A DNA stretch of 64,000 nucleotides from [Actinomadura] parvosata subsp. kistnae (GTDB lineage Bacteria > Actinomycetota > Actinomycetes > Streptosporangiales > Streptosporangiaceae), in NCBI RefSeq assembly GCF_900323885.1, contig NZ_OOHJ01000030.1:1-64000 (forward strand), given 5' to 3'. Positions 9,076 through 18,044 of the stretch are shown piece by piece. Position numbers and translations under genes: made by a program. Under the pieces are notes generated by a model. That model was not told the DNA's origin. It worked only from the letters and a program-made list of their open reading frames with translations, and made no database searches. How positions within the stretch are numbered: the first letter of the stretch is position 1; each line of letters begins with the position of its first letter.

Positions 9076-10392
9076 GTGGCCACACTCGCCGAACGTCTGG
9101 CAGAAGCTCTGGCCGCCAGGGGGATGTCCGCCCAGGAGTTGGTCAACGCCGTCACGGACACGGGCCGGAGCCTGACCAGGAGCTACATGAGCCTGCTGGT
9201 GTCGGGCAAGAAGGACAACCCCAGCCTCGACCTGCTCCGGACGATGGCCGAGATTCTCCGGGTGTCCTGCGGATGGCTGGCTGGCGAGGATGTGCCGCGG
9301 GACAGGCCCGTGGCCGAGCAGGCCGGCATCGCCGGGATCCCGCCCGCCCTCGAACTAGCCGCCGACTACGAACTGCTGTCGCCGGAATCCCGGCGTTCCA
9401 TCAGCCACATGGTGCAACTGGCCCTACGTGCCGAGGCCCGCCCCGGCTCCCGCCGATCCGCAGCGCCCCTCCCCACCACCGGCGGCCAGGCAGGCGGTGG
9501 CGCCCACCCCTTCCCCGCCATCGCGGTGTACCAAGCCCACCATCTCACCGTGGAGCTGAACAATCTCATCGGCCAGCGGCTATATACCCTGCGTACGGCC
9601 GCGGCACTGCCGCCCGCCGAGGCCGCATCGATCCTGGCCGCCAGCGAGCGCGACATCGTCGCCCTGGAACGCGGCGAGCGCCCTATCTCCGAGGCCGAGC
9701 TTGACCGGCTGCTGACACTGTACGGAGTGCAAAGCGCCGAACAGCGCGCCCTGATCGGCGAGGTCGCCCGCGGCGAGCACGCGCACGCCTGGTGGCTGCG
9801 CTACTTCGCGACGATGCCGCCGTGGGTGGCCACCATGCTGGCGGCCGAAGCCGACTCCCGGGTGATCCGCGCCTACGGCGCCGAAGCCGTGCCCGCGCTG
9901 CTGCAGACCGAGGCCTACGCCCGGGCCGCCCGGCAGGCCGCACACCGCCCCGACCCTGCCCACGACCAGGTCGAGCTCGCCGTTCGGCTCGTCATGGACC
10001 GCCAGATCAACCCGATCGAGCGCCAGTCCGCCCGCCTGTGGGTCATCCTGCGCGAGGCCGCCCTGCTGGATATGCCCGGCGGGCCCGACGTGCAGGCCGA
10101 GCAGCTCAGCCATCTCATCGACCTGTCCAAACAAGAGAACATCGCCCTGCGCATCAACGCCCGTCACGGCGAGCGCTACCAGCCCCGCGGCGGCAGCTTC
10201 ACCCTCCTGCAGCGCCTCGGCCGTCCCAATCTCGTCTACGTCACCGGACTGGTCGAAGACCGCCTCATCACCCGGCCGGAGGTCGTCGACGAATACCTGG
10301 TGGCCCACCTGCGGCTCGACATGTCGGCCGAACGCGAGGAGCGCACGATCGAGATCCTGACGGATATCCGCCGCCACGTCACATCTCGTTGA
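9076..10392 (+). CDS. XRE-type regulator with second HTH and C-terminal DUF5753-like domain
   Basis: The 438-residue protein starts with an XRE/Cro-like helix-turn-helix (LAERLAEALAARGMSAQELV ... SLDLLRTMAEILRVS). A second HTH of the Scr1/WhiJ type sits around residues 160-215 (IGQRLYTLRTAAALPPAEAA), followed by a ~180-residue domain typical of DUF5753 proteins (AEADSRVIRAYGAEAVPALLQTEAYARA pattern, shown here by its start AEADSRVIRAYGAEAVP). Family members usually carry only one HTH and often act with a small DUF397 partner, which I do not see here. The GTG at 9076 follows GGGAGG closely; the frame is open for 68 codons upstream but has no start signal. It lies just downstream of the heptamer array and 73 bases before the second DUF574 gene. 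Confidence 0.82.
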   Translation: MATLAERLAEALAARGMSAQELVNAVTDTGRSLTRSYMSLLVSGKKDNPSLDLLRTMAEILRVSCGWLAGEDVPRDRPVAEQAGIAGIPPALELAADYELLSPESRRSISHMVQLALRAEARPGSRRSAAPLPTTGGQAGGGAHPFPAIAVYQAHHLTVELNNLIGQRLYTLRTAAALPPAEAASILAASERDIVALERGERPISEAELDRLLTLYGVQSAEQRALIGEVARGEHAHAWWLRYFATMPPWVATMLAAEADSRVIRAYGAEAVPALLQTEAYARAARQAAHRPDPAHDQVELAVRLVMDRQINPIERQSARLWVILREAALLDMPGGPDVQAEQLSHLIDLSKQENIALRINARHGERYQPRGGSFTLLQRLGRPNLVYVTGLVEDRLITRPEVVDEYLVAHLRLDMSAEREERTIEILTDIRRHVTSR

Positions 10393-10465
10393 CCATCGCC
10401 GTCCCTGCGCGTCGCCGGGCGGCCGTTCATCCTGCTGCCACCCCGACCCGAAGGAGCAAGCAACC

Positions 10466-11266
10466 GTGAGCCAGCCCGCCTGGATTGCCGGCGTGGACCC
10501 CACCGCGGTCTCCGCCGCAAGGATCTACGACGCCGCCCTCGGCGGCGTCAACAACCTCGACGTCGACCGGCGGGCGCTCGCCGCCATCCAGAAGGTCACG
10601 CCGTACGTCGTGCCCACGATCGTCGAGAACCGCAACGTCCTGCAGCGCATGGTGCGCTACTTACGCCAGCAGGGGGTACGCCAGTTCCTCGACATCGGCG
10701 CAGGCCTGCCCACCCGCGGCCAGGTTCACGAGATCGCCGACGATGCCAAGGTCGTCTACGTCGACAACGACCCCGAGGTCATCACCACCGCGCAAGCACT
10801 CATGGCCGGCACCGACCGGGTGCGGATCGTCCTGGGCGACGCCCGCGAGCCGGACGCCATCCTCGCCCACCGCGACGTGGCCGACTTCCTGGACTGGACC
10901 AGCCCCCTCGCCCTGCTGCTGATCGGCGTGCTGCACTTCATCCCCGACGAGGACGGCGTCTACGACCTGGTCGACCGGTTCAAGGCCGACCTGAGCCCCG
11001 GCGACTACGTCGCGATCACGCACGGCACGACCGACGGGTTCAACCCGGCCTGGTACGCCGCAGTCGCCAAACAATACGAATCGGCCCAGAACCGGCCCCA
11101 CAATCGCCCCTACAAGGCGATCGAACCGTTCTTCACCGGATGCGAGCTGGTACCTCCGGGGCTCGTCAACGCCACCCAATGGCGACCCGACCACCGTGTC
11201 GCGCACCCGCCGGAGCACATCGGCATCTACAGCGGCATCGGTAAGATCCTGCCCCGCTCCAGCTGA
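10466..11266 (+). CDS. SAM-dependent methyltransferase, DUF574 family (second copy)
   Basis: The 266-residue protein is a second DUF574 methyltransferase. It has the N-terminal signature SAARIYDAALGGVNNLDVDR, the SAM loop FLDIGAGLPTRG, the acidic strand VVYVDNDPEVI and LALLLIGVLHFIPDEDG. It is clearly homologous to the 5085-5894 protein but well diverged from it, so this is not a recent tandem duplication. The GTG at 10466 has AAGGAG nine bases upstream. It is followed after 112 bases by a P450 on the same strand and may be cotranscribed with it. The methyl acceptor is unknown for the family. Confidence 0.9.
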   Translation: MSQPAWIAGVDPTAVSAARIYDAALGGVNNLDVDRRALAAIQKVTPYVVPTIVENRNVLQRMVRYLRQQGVRQFLDIGAGLPTRGQVHEIADDAKVVYVDNDPEVITTAQALMAGTDRVRIVLGDAREPDAILAHRDVADFLDWTSPLALLLIGVLHFIPDEDGVYDLVDRFKADLSPGDYVAITHGTTDGFNPAWYAAVAKQYESAQNRPHNRPYKAIEPFFTGCELVPPGLVNATQWRPDHRVAHPPEHIGIYSGIGKILPRSS

Positions 11267-11378
11267 GATCACGAGCCAGTCCCCCTGCCTGCCTCCGGTC
11301 GGACCGGGGCCGCCGGCCGGGCCATTCATCCTCCCGCACCCGCACGGCACGCCCCACCCTCTTGCCCGGAGGCCAACC

Positions 11379-12569
11379 ATGCGCCAGACCACCGCGATGG
11401 TCTACCACCCCAACAACCCGGACCTGCGAGCCAACCCGTGGCCGACCTATCAGTGGCTGCGGGACGAGCAGCCCCTCTACCACAACCCCGGCGCCGGCTT
11501 TTGGGTGCTGTCGCGGCATGCCGATGTCTCGGCCGCGTGGCGCGACCCCGCCCTGTACTCCTCCGACCACGGTCCCGCTCTGGAACACTGGGCCCCCGAC
11601 GCCTCCGCCACGATGGGGTTCGTCGCCATGGACCCGCCACAGCACACACTCCACCGGCGCCTGATCTCACAGGGCTTCACCCCTGGCCGGGTGCGCCATC
11701 TGGAACCGCGTATCCGCCAGCTCACTCGCGCCTACCTGCAGCCCCTCCTGGAGGAGGGTTCACTCGACTTCGCCGACTTCGCCACCGCGATCCCCGTCGA
11801 CGTCATCTCCGAGCTTATCGGCGTCCCGGTCGCCGACAGGCCCCTGCTGCTACAGCTCAGCCGGCAGATCATGACCCGCGACGACGCCAACGGCCGGCTC
11901 ACTCCCGCGGTGCGGCAGGCCAACGCCGAACTGGCCAGCTACTACGCCAGCCTGATCGCCGAGCGGCGCGCCCGGCCCCGCGAAGACCTCACCTCCGCGC
12001 TGCTACGGGCGGACATCGATGGAGAACGACTCGCCGAGCGCGACGTCATCGCGACCCTGATGCTGCTCGGCGTGGCCGGCAACGACACCACGGCGAAGCT
12101 GCTCACCACCGCCTGGCGGTGCGCCTGGCAGCATCCCGACCAGCGCGCACGCCTCTGGTCGGGCGAGCTCGACGTCGGCTGCTGGGTGGAGGAGACGCTG
12201 CGCTATGAGGGCCCCTCGGCCTACACCGCACGCCGCCTGACCCGCCCCACCGAACTGCACGGCGTTGTCGTGCCCGCCGGCGCATGCGTCCTGCTGGTGA
12301 TCGCCGCGGCCAACCGCGACGAGCGTGTCTTCCCCGCCGCCGACCGCTACGACCTGAGCCGCGACACCAGCCGTACCTTGGCCTTCGGCCTGGGCCAGCA
12401 TTTCTGCCTGGGCGCCTCGCTGGCCCGGCTGGAAGCCACCGTCGTGCTGCAGGAACTGGTGCGCGCGGTGGAAGCCGACTACGAGGTGGACCTGGCCGCC
12501 GCGTCCTGGGCCGTCAGTCCCAACGTGCGCGGCCACGCCACACTGCCCACCACGGTCAAACGGCGGTAG
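11379..12569 (+). CDS. Cytochrome P450
   Basis: The 396-residue protein has all P450 landmarks: the I-helix oxygen-activation segment LLGVAGNDTT, the K-helix ExxR in ETLRYEG, and the heme-thiolate loop FGLGQHFCLGASLAR with the cysteine ligand. Size and sequence fit the soluble bacterial class, which needs a separate ferredoxin and reductase. No ferredoxin gene is next to it. It would hydroxylate or otherwise oxidise a small molecule. The ATG at 11379 follows CCGGAGG. A strong hairpin lies just downstream. Its place between a DUF574 methyltransferase and a tRNA-synthetase-like gene suggests a tailoring role in an uncharacterised pathway. Confidence 0.92.
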   Translation: MRQTTAMVYHPNNPDLRANPWPTYQWLRDEQPLYHNPGAGFWVLSRHADVSAAWRDPALYSSDHGPALEHWAPDASATMGFVAMDPPQHTLHRRLISQGFTPGRVRHLEPRIRQLTRAYLQPLLEEGSLDFADFATAIPVDVISELIGVPVADRPLLLQLSRQIMTRDDANGRLTPAVRQANAELASYYASLIAERRARPREDLTSALLRADIDGERLAERDVIATLMLLGVAGNDTTAKLLTTAWRCAWQHPDQRARLWSGELDVGCWVEETLRYEGPSAYTARRLTRPTELHGVVVPAGACVLLVIAAANRDERVFPAADRYDLSRDTSRTLAFGLGQHFCLGASLARLEATVVLQELVRAVEADYEVDLAAASWAVSPNVRGHATLPTTVKRR

Positions 12570-12595
12570 CCACCCGTCTGACCGCACCGCCGCGC

Positions 12596-12628
12596 GGCCC
12601 TCCTGTCCCCGGAAGGGGCAGGAGGGCC
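12596..12628 (+). terminator. Hairpin terminator after the P450 gene
   Basis: GGCCCTCCTGTCCCC pairs with GGGGCAGGAGGGCC across a GGAA loop, with one bulged base. It starts 27 bases after the P450 stop codon. No T-tract follows, as is usual in high-GC actinomycetes. Confidence 0.7.
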
Positions 12629-12708
12629 ACATCCGCGTGCTCACTGCGACCTCCGGCACCGGACGCTGACCTCGCAGCAACCGGATCACAACCGCGCGAA
12701 CACCATCG

Positions 12709-13761
12709 GTGGCTACCCTGCTCGCCATGATCCACTACAGCATGTCGTCGCGCACGCTCACGCCCAGCACCGCTCCCGCAGCCGCCCCACCCCGGCCGGC
12801 GCCCTCTGGAACAGGCATGAGGCCCGACCTCACTACCGAACTGCCGGTCACCTCGCCCGCCGCCTACGCGGCCCTGGTGCCGGCCCTGCCCTCCAGCACC
12901 CCTGGAGCTCCGCCGCACACCCTGTGGAGCATCTCTCCCCTGGCCGCGGCGCACCTGAGCTTGGACAAAGTCCTGCTCCACCAGAAGTGGCTCATCCAGG
13001 CCGGAGCCGCACACACGGTGCTGATCACCGACGTGCACGCTGCTCTGTGCCCGGACGCCGATCCGTTCCGGATCGAGCAACAAGCCCGCTGCTACGAGCA
13101 CTACCTCAGCCAAATCTGCGGGCTCGCCGCCACCATCGTGCGGGGCAGCGCCTTCCAACGCTCCCCCACCTACCAGCTGCAACTGGCCAGACTCCTGGAC
13201 CGGGACACCGACACGAACGCCGGCAACAACCCTCGCACCAAAGCGGCCGCCATGCAGATTCTCGACCCCTGCTTCCTCAGCATCGACGCCGTCATGCTCG
13301 ACCAGGAAACCCTCCTGCCACGCCCCGCCCACAGGCACCAGACCGGTGACGGGCCTGCCCCCATCTACACCCCGCCGCTGTACAGCACGACCGGCCGCCC
13401 CCTACGGGAGAGCACGCCCGACGCCCGGATCTTTATCCACGATAGTCAGCACGAACTCGCCCGGAAGATCAAACAAATGTACGCGCCGCCAGCCGACCAC
13501 ACGCTGGCACAAGGCAGTGTCAACGCCGTCCTGGAGTACTTCCGCTGGTCGGTGTTCCCGTGGGTCACCGACGCCGTGCCCGTGCACCTGACCGACGGCG
13601 GCTACGGCTTCTTCACCTCGTACGACGACTTGGAAACGGCCTATGCGGCCGGCCAGATCCACCCCAGCGACGCCAAGACCGCACTGCTGCTCATGCTGAC
13701 GGCCCGGCTGCAGACGATCCAGGCCCACCTGCCCGACACCCCTTCAGACGCTGATCGATGA
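12709..13761 (+). CDS. Tyrosyl-tRNA-synthetase-like protein lacking HIGH and KMSKS motifs
   Basis: The 350-residue protein follows the archaeal/eukaryotic type TyrRS fold from end to end. A Rossmann start (HLSLDKVLLHQKWLIQAG, residues 82-99) leads to VLITDVHAAL (104-113), then a GSAFQ segment, AAMQILD (180-186), a MLDQE segment (196-200), IFIHDSQHELARKIKQMYAP (241-260) and the C-terminal NAVLEYFRW...SYDDLETAYAAGQIHP. The HIGH motif reads HLSL and the KMSKS loop reads RPLREST, so both ATP/tRNA activation motifs are gone. Residues matching the tyrosine-binding Q155, D158 and Q173 of the Methanocaldococcus jannaschii enzyme (numbering from memory) remain as Q183, D186 and Q199. It may bind an amino acid without charging tRNA. 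The start is uncertain; MSSRTL and MRPDLT are in-frame alternatives. Confidence 0.75.
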   Translation: MATLLAMIHYSMSSRTLTPSTAPAAAPPRPAPSGTGMRPDLTTELPVTSPAAYAALVPALPSSTPGAPPHTLWSISPLAAAHLSLDKVLLHQKWLIQAGAAHTVLITDVHAALCPDADPFRIEQQARCYEHYLSQICGLAATIVRGSAFQRSPTYQLQLARLLDRDTDTNAGNNPRTKAAAMQILDPCFLSIDAVMLDQETLLPRPAHRHQTGDGPAPIYTPPLYSTTGRPLRESTPDARIFIHDSQHELARKIKQMYAPPADHTLAQGSVNAVLEYFRWSVFPWVTDAVPVHLTDGGYGFFTSYDDLETAYAAGQIHPSDAKTALLLMLTARLQTIQAHLPDTPSDADR

Positions 13762-13910
13762 CACCAGGATGGAGCAGGAGCAGACCGCCAAGGCCCCACC
13801 GAGTGGCGGACCAGGAAGCCAACGTCCACCGGCGTGCTCCGCTGGGCGCATTGTCGACCAGGGGATGTCGAGCGGGAGAGCCACAACCACCCTTCTCCCG
13901 TGGAGACCGC

Positions 13911-14192
13911 ATGGTCGAGAATGCCCTACACCTGACTCAGGACTGGCTCACGCCTTCCCCATCCTCCACGGAGCTGAACACGCAGGGACTGGCCGACTTT
14001 CTTCGCGGATTCTTCGGCCCACTGTTCCTCGTCACCGTTTCGGTGGTCGCCTTGTTCTTCCTCTTCACCCGCGAGATCACGCGGTTTGTGCAGTTTCTCG
14101 CCGTGGCCATCACCATCGGCGTGATCTTTTACGTGCCGAACGTCATCGAGGTCCTCGCTCGAGGCATCGCAGGAGCCTTGGGGCTGGCATGA
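13911..14192 (+). CDS. Small membrane protein (93 aa), possibly TcpD-like
   Basis: The 93-residue product has two clear membrane segments, FFGPLFLVTVSVVALFFLF and VQFLAVAITIGVIFYVPNVI, after a short polar N-terminus. Layout and length resemble small actinobacterial proteins labelled TcpD, after a conjugation protein of clostridial plasmid pCW3, but I cannot confirm that from a few residues. The ATG at 13911 (MVENALHLTQDW) is chosen because GGAG lies six bases upstream; an in-frame ATG at 13758 has no ribosome site. The next gene on this strand is a winged-helix protein of plasmid-like character at 15301, so a remnant of an integrative element is possible. Confidence 0.6.
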   Translation: MVENALHLTQDWLTPSPSSTELNTQGLADFLRGFFGPLFLVTVSVVALFFLFTREITRFVQFLAVAITIGVIFYVPNVIEVLARGIAGALGLA

Positions 14193-15300
14193 CCCTCATC
14201 ACCTGCGAAGAAGCTGGCCCCAGGCACGGTGGCCCTGCCAGAGCAGGTCCGGCCGTGACGCGCCTTTCCCGACGAAGCCGAACCACCGGCGAGCGACCGT
14301 GGGGCACGCAGAACTCCTGGTCTCTGATCGGCTGTAGGGACGCGTCGGTCATTCTGTTCAACCCGCGGGCGGTCTGCCCTGCCCGCGCCTTCAGAGGAGC
14401 ACCCGACCAGGTCCGGCGCGGGCCGCTTCTTCGGCTTCGGCCATCAAGGGGACTTCGTGTGACGGAGTGCTGATGTCATGAAACTGCGAGCAACTACGCG
14501 GATCGCCTGCACGGGTCCTCGCAATTTGATCATCCGTGCGCTACGGCCTCGATCCTCAGTACAGGGAGGGGACGGGTGAGGGCGCAGCTCAGCGCGGGAC
14601 AAAGGGACATATCGAGGTTGGCGATGCCATCCGAGCTGAGACGCCGCATCGAGAATGCCGGCAAGGGCCATGGCTACCCTCAGCCCAGCATCCACCCAGC
14701 CGAACTGATCAGTACCTTGCACCTGGAGCAACGCGAGGATCCGGAACGTGCCGCGTCTCTCCTACCCGTGACTCCGATGCTGCTGGGAGCCGCGCAGGTG
14801 CCGATATCCGGAGGGAGGCATGTGTTCACATTCCGGAACCCGCTGAGCGCGCGCCTGCCCTCAACGGGGCACCCCGCGGAGCACGGAATCTGCCGAGCGG
14901 TGCGCCGGGCAGTACCTTGCGGCGCCCTTTGGCGTGGCGGTCTTCAGCAGGTCCGAAGAGCTCTGCGCATCTCGACGCTGGTCATGGCTTGGCTGGTGTA
15001 GATGCCGGCCGAGGGCGGTTCCATGGCGCCGCGCCGAGTAGTGTGCGGTCTTGCCCGCCCGCCCCCAGGCGGCCTGTCACTGGGTGGTCGATCTGCCACC
15101 GCTTCCGGCTTTCCACCGCGGTTGCGCGGTTCGCGTATCACGCGCAGCGTCAGCCGGAGGCGCCCTTGGCCTGAATAGCCCATCGCCCGGACGACATCCC
15201 GGGCCCTCCTAATCCAAGACGCATCAGGTGCACGATCGGCCACCGGCACGATCGCCAGCACCTCTGTCTGGTGCGCCCACGAACACCTCAGGAGCACACC
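14193..15300. other. 1.1-kb stretch without a supported gene
   Basis: Open frames exist here on both strands, but none has a recognisable domain, a convincing start with a ribosome site, or a conserved-looking composition. The sequence looks less regular in codon position than its neighbours. The last bases carry AGGAG ahead of the GTG at 15301. I see no repeat, RNA gene or terminator that I can support. Confidence 0.4.
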
Positions 15301-16812
15301 GTGAGCCATGCGCTCTCTTCAGTACGCCCGAAAACGGCCTCCGGCCACCGCTTTGGCCGGCATTTCGGCGAGGCCGACACCACAAGCCCAGCCATGACCA
15401 CGCACTCCCCTGTCCGCCTGGACGACCTGCCGGACGGGACGGTCAAGATTCCCCTCGAACTGCCGCATGGAGCGGCCTGGCCGGTCGCGGTGCAAGTGGC
15501 CGCGCTGTCCCAACGGCAAGCGGGCTGCACCGCGAGCATCGGTTATCTGGCCAGACGACTCAGGGTGCACCCTTCCACGATCTACCACGGGCTCGCCGCT
15601 GCCGGAGGATGGATCGTCACCGACTCCAGCACGTCCGTGACCCGCCGCTTTCTGGCCCCAATCCCGCAGAACGCCGCGTGGGCGCGCATTTCGTACCGGG
15701 CGGCGGCCGGAGTCGGCTGTCACCGTGTCGGCGGCGTGTGGGCGCCCCGCCGGAACCGGGCCGCGCTGCTGGAGCTGTACTGCCGGCTGCGCTGCGATGA
15801 GGAGGTCGGCCGGGTTCGTGAGCAAGCCGCGCTGGCCGAGGATCTGGGAGTGACGGACCGGACAGTGCGGTCTCTGCTGGCCACGCTGGAGTCCGACGGC
15901 TGGATCACCGGCCACCGTGTGGGCCGTCTGATCGCCTATCGAACGCACGATGCCCCCTTGCGCGTGGCGAACTCTGGTCCCGGCGTTCGTGATGAGGGGG
16001 GCGGGTGCACCATGTTCGCAGCGGACGAGCAATCCCGGAAGGCGGGACGAGACGATCTTGGAAGTCGCGGCGAAATGATCTCGGAAGCTGAGCCTGCACA
16101 GAAGCCCGACGATCAAGCGGGAGGGAGGAAGCGTGATGGTTTGCCTCTCGCCGTAGGCGCTCTACAGCACCGTAGGAGCGCTGAGGACGGATCGCTGCCC
16201 GAGAGGGCACAAATCGGCGGCGTCGACGGGCAGGCGATGGAGCGACTGCCGCGCCCGGCGATGCGACCCGGCGGAGCGCTGAGTGTGATGTGCGCGTTGC
16301 CGCTCGGCTGGCAGGCGCGCATGTCGGAGACCGAGCGGGAACGGGTGCTGACCGCGATCGAGACTGAGCTCCGAAAGGGCCGGACCGCCGCAGAGCTGTC
16401 GGCTCGCGTGCGTCGCCGGCTGACGGTCTGGCGTGGGTTGCCGGTGCGGCGGCCGGTGGCAGCGGCCTTGACGGTGGTGCGGCGCGGCTACCACTGCCCG
16501 CGTCCTGAGTGTGAGGATCATGTGCTGCCCTCCGGGCATGCCTGTCTGGCGTGCGTGTCCATCGGAGCGCAGGTGAATGAGGCACGCCGGGCGCCGGTTG
16601 CCTCGTCTGCCGTCCCTGGACCCGGTGACCGGCCGACATGGCCGCCGAAGCCCGTGCCCTCTCCCCCGCCTTTCCGGGCCGGTCTGCCGGATGACTTCGC
16701 CGATGCTCGTCGCCGTGGCGCGGCCCTGGCCCGCCGTACGCTCGAGGCCTGGAGACTACCGACCGTCGACAAGCTCACCCCGTCCGGGCAAGGCATCCAT
16801 TCAGGTAGATAG
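15301..16812 (+). CDS. Winged-helix DNA-binding protein with C-terminal Cys/His cluster
   Basis: The 503-residue protein has two helix-turn-helix-like segments in its N-terminal half: GCTASIGYLARRLRVHPSTI (about residues 68-87) and QAALAEDLGVTDRTVRSLLA (about 168-187). A long polar linker follows. Near residue 400 a possible zinc site CPRPEC...GHACLAC offers three to four cysteines and a histidine. Proteins of this type occur on actinomycete plasmids and integrative elements, where they may act in replication or regulation; this is recollection rather than a match I can verify. The GTG at 15301 has AGGAG six bases upstream. The IS110 remnant just downstream suggests past insertions here. Confidence 0.55.
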   Translation: MSHALSSVRPKTASGHRFGRHFGEADTTSPAMTTHSPVRLDDLPDGTVKIPLELPHGAAWPVAVQVAALSQRQAGCTASIGYLARRLRVHPSTIYHGLAAAGGWIVTDSSTSVTRRFLAPIPQNAAWARISYRAAAGVGCHRVGGVWAPRRNRAALLELYCRLRCDEEVGRVREQAALAEDLGVTDRTVRSLLATLESDGWITGHRVGRLIAYRTHDAPLRVANSGPGVRDEGGGCTMFAADEQSRKAGRDDLGSRGEMISEAEPAQKPDDQAGGRKRDGLPLAVGALQHRRSAEDGSLPERAQIGGVDGQAMERLPRPAMRPGGALSVMCALPLGWQARMSETERERVLTAIETELRKGRTAAELSARVRRRLTVWRGLPVRRPVAAALTVVRRGYHCPRPECEDHVLPSGHACLACVSIGAQVNEARRAPVASSAVPGPGDRPTWPPKPVPSPPPFRAGLPDDFADARRRGAALARRTLEAWRLPTVDKLTPSGQGIHSGR

Positions 16813-16859
16813 TGAGGCAGGCGTGCGCACGGATGTCAGGACCAGCTCTATTCCGAACT

Positions 16860-17205
16860 TTGGACCCACCTGGCATGCGATCTCTGGTGAGGGTGGCCTT
16901 GCGGCGGCGATGGCATCGATCGGATCAGACTTGCCCAGAAAGCGGCGGGCCCTGCGGTCCGATTGGGTATCTCGATGGCGTCGATGTGCTCGGCCTTCAG
17001 CAGGCAGGTCAGGGCGGCACCGTAGACGCCGCTATCCACGACCTCGCCCCTGTCCAACTGCCCGAAGCTGCGCATCCACGCCAGCAGGGCGGCGCATCCG
17101 GCCGCTGTGGCGGGGAAGTGCACGGTCCCCAGCACGCGTCCGGCGAGGTCGACGACCGCCGCAGTGTGGGTGTCCACGCCGCCGGCGACTTCACTGATCG
17201 ATACC
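16860..17205 (-). pseudogene. IS110-family transposase remnant (N-terminal fragment, frameshifted)
   Basis: On the minus strand the reading SISEVAGGVDTHTAAVVDLA is the usual start of an IS110 DEDD transposase, including the first catalytic Asp. It continues through VLGTVHFPATAAGCAALLAW to IDAIEIPN. The expected continuation DRRARRFLGKSDPIDAIAAA is present only in the next frame, so a single-base deletion lies in the AATCGGACCGC stretch near 16960. Homology then ends near 16860. The remaining ~300 residues of a normal IS110 transposase are missing, so this is a dead fragment. Confidence 0.8.
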
Positions 17206-17226
17206 CGGGTAGGGCATCACCTATGA

Positions 17227-17835
17227 TCAGGAGAAAGCAGATACGCCGTCCGTCAGAAGCGACAGCATGCTGGTGATCAGGACGCGCTCCACGTCCTCGG
17301 GAGCCAGCCGGCCCTCCTCGCGCTCCTGAGCGGCGCTGTGCACGAGCGAGAAGAACGTCGTCACCAGCCAGGGAAGCGGCAGGTCGGTGCGGAAGTCACC
17401 GCCCCGCCGCCCACGCTCGATGAGCCGTTCCACCCGGCGCAGAGGCCGGTCGTGGTGCCGCCTGATCCGCTCGGTGGCCATCGTCCGGTCGGCGGCCACG
17501 AAAAGCCGGCGGTGCTGGTCGAGAATCTCCCATGACGACCGCAGCAGAGCCGCCATGGCCTCCGGCGCCGGCGCGGTCTCCAGCGCCGGGTCCTCCAGCG
17601 CCGGGTCCGCGGCGCCGATCACGTGGTTCAGCACCGCCTCCACCAGCGCCTCACGCGACGGGAAGTGCCCGTACAGGGTCACTCGTCCCACCCCGGCGGC
17701 CTTGGCGATGGCCGCGACACTGGCGGCCGGGTCGGAGCTCAGCAGTCGCGTACCCGCGGCGAGGATGGCCGCGATATTGCGCTCGGCGTCGGCCCGCCGG
17801 ACGGGCACGGACTGTCGTGAGGCGGCCTTCACCAT
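17227..17835 (-). CDS. TetR/AcrR-family regulator
   Basis: The 202-residue protein has a TetR helix-turn-helix, SVAAIAKAAGVGRVTLYGHF, at about residues 39-58, preceded by the usual first helix NIAAILAAGTRLL. The C-terminal ligand domain is all-helical and of normal length. No target gene is directly divergent; upstream lie ~200 bases and then a metal-binding small protein on the same strand. TetR proteins are normally repressors released by a small ligand, and neither ligand nor operator can be named here. Confidence 0.88.
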   Translation of the reverse strand: MVKAASRQSVPVRRADAERNIAAILAAGTRLLSSDPAASVAAIAKAAGVGRVTLYGHFPSREALVEAVLNHVIGAADPALEDPALETAPAPEAMAALLRSSWEILDQHRRLFVAADRTMATERIRRHHDRPLRRVERLIERGRRGGDFRTDLPLPWLVTTFFSLVHSAAQEREEGRLAPEDVERVLITSMLSLLTDGVSAFS

Positions 17836-18044
17836 GCGACCACCCTACGACGCCCACCCTCCGTGGCCGACAGCATGACCGGACAACCCAGCACCGCGCC
17901 ACCAGCACGGCGAGGCCGCACCGATCCTTGTGTTGCACAGCACCCTGCACGCGTGTCGTCGCCGTAGCCCTGATCTGCGTCAGAGTCGGGCGGCTGAAGT
18001 GGGGTCCACCAGAACGCTGCCGGCGGACCCCGGTGCCCGAACTC

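Noticed and set aside
14536..15174. Overlapping open frames in the 14.2-15.3 kb gap as genes
   Set aside because: They overlap each other in different frames, match no family I know and lack ribosome sites. Open frames of this size arise by chance in high-GC DNA.
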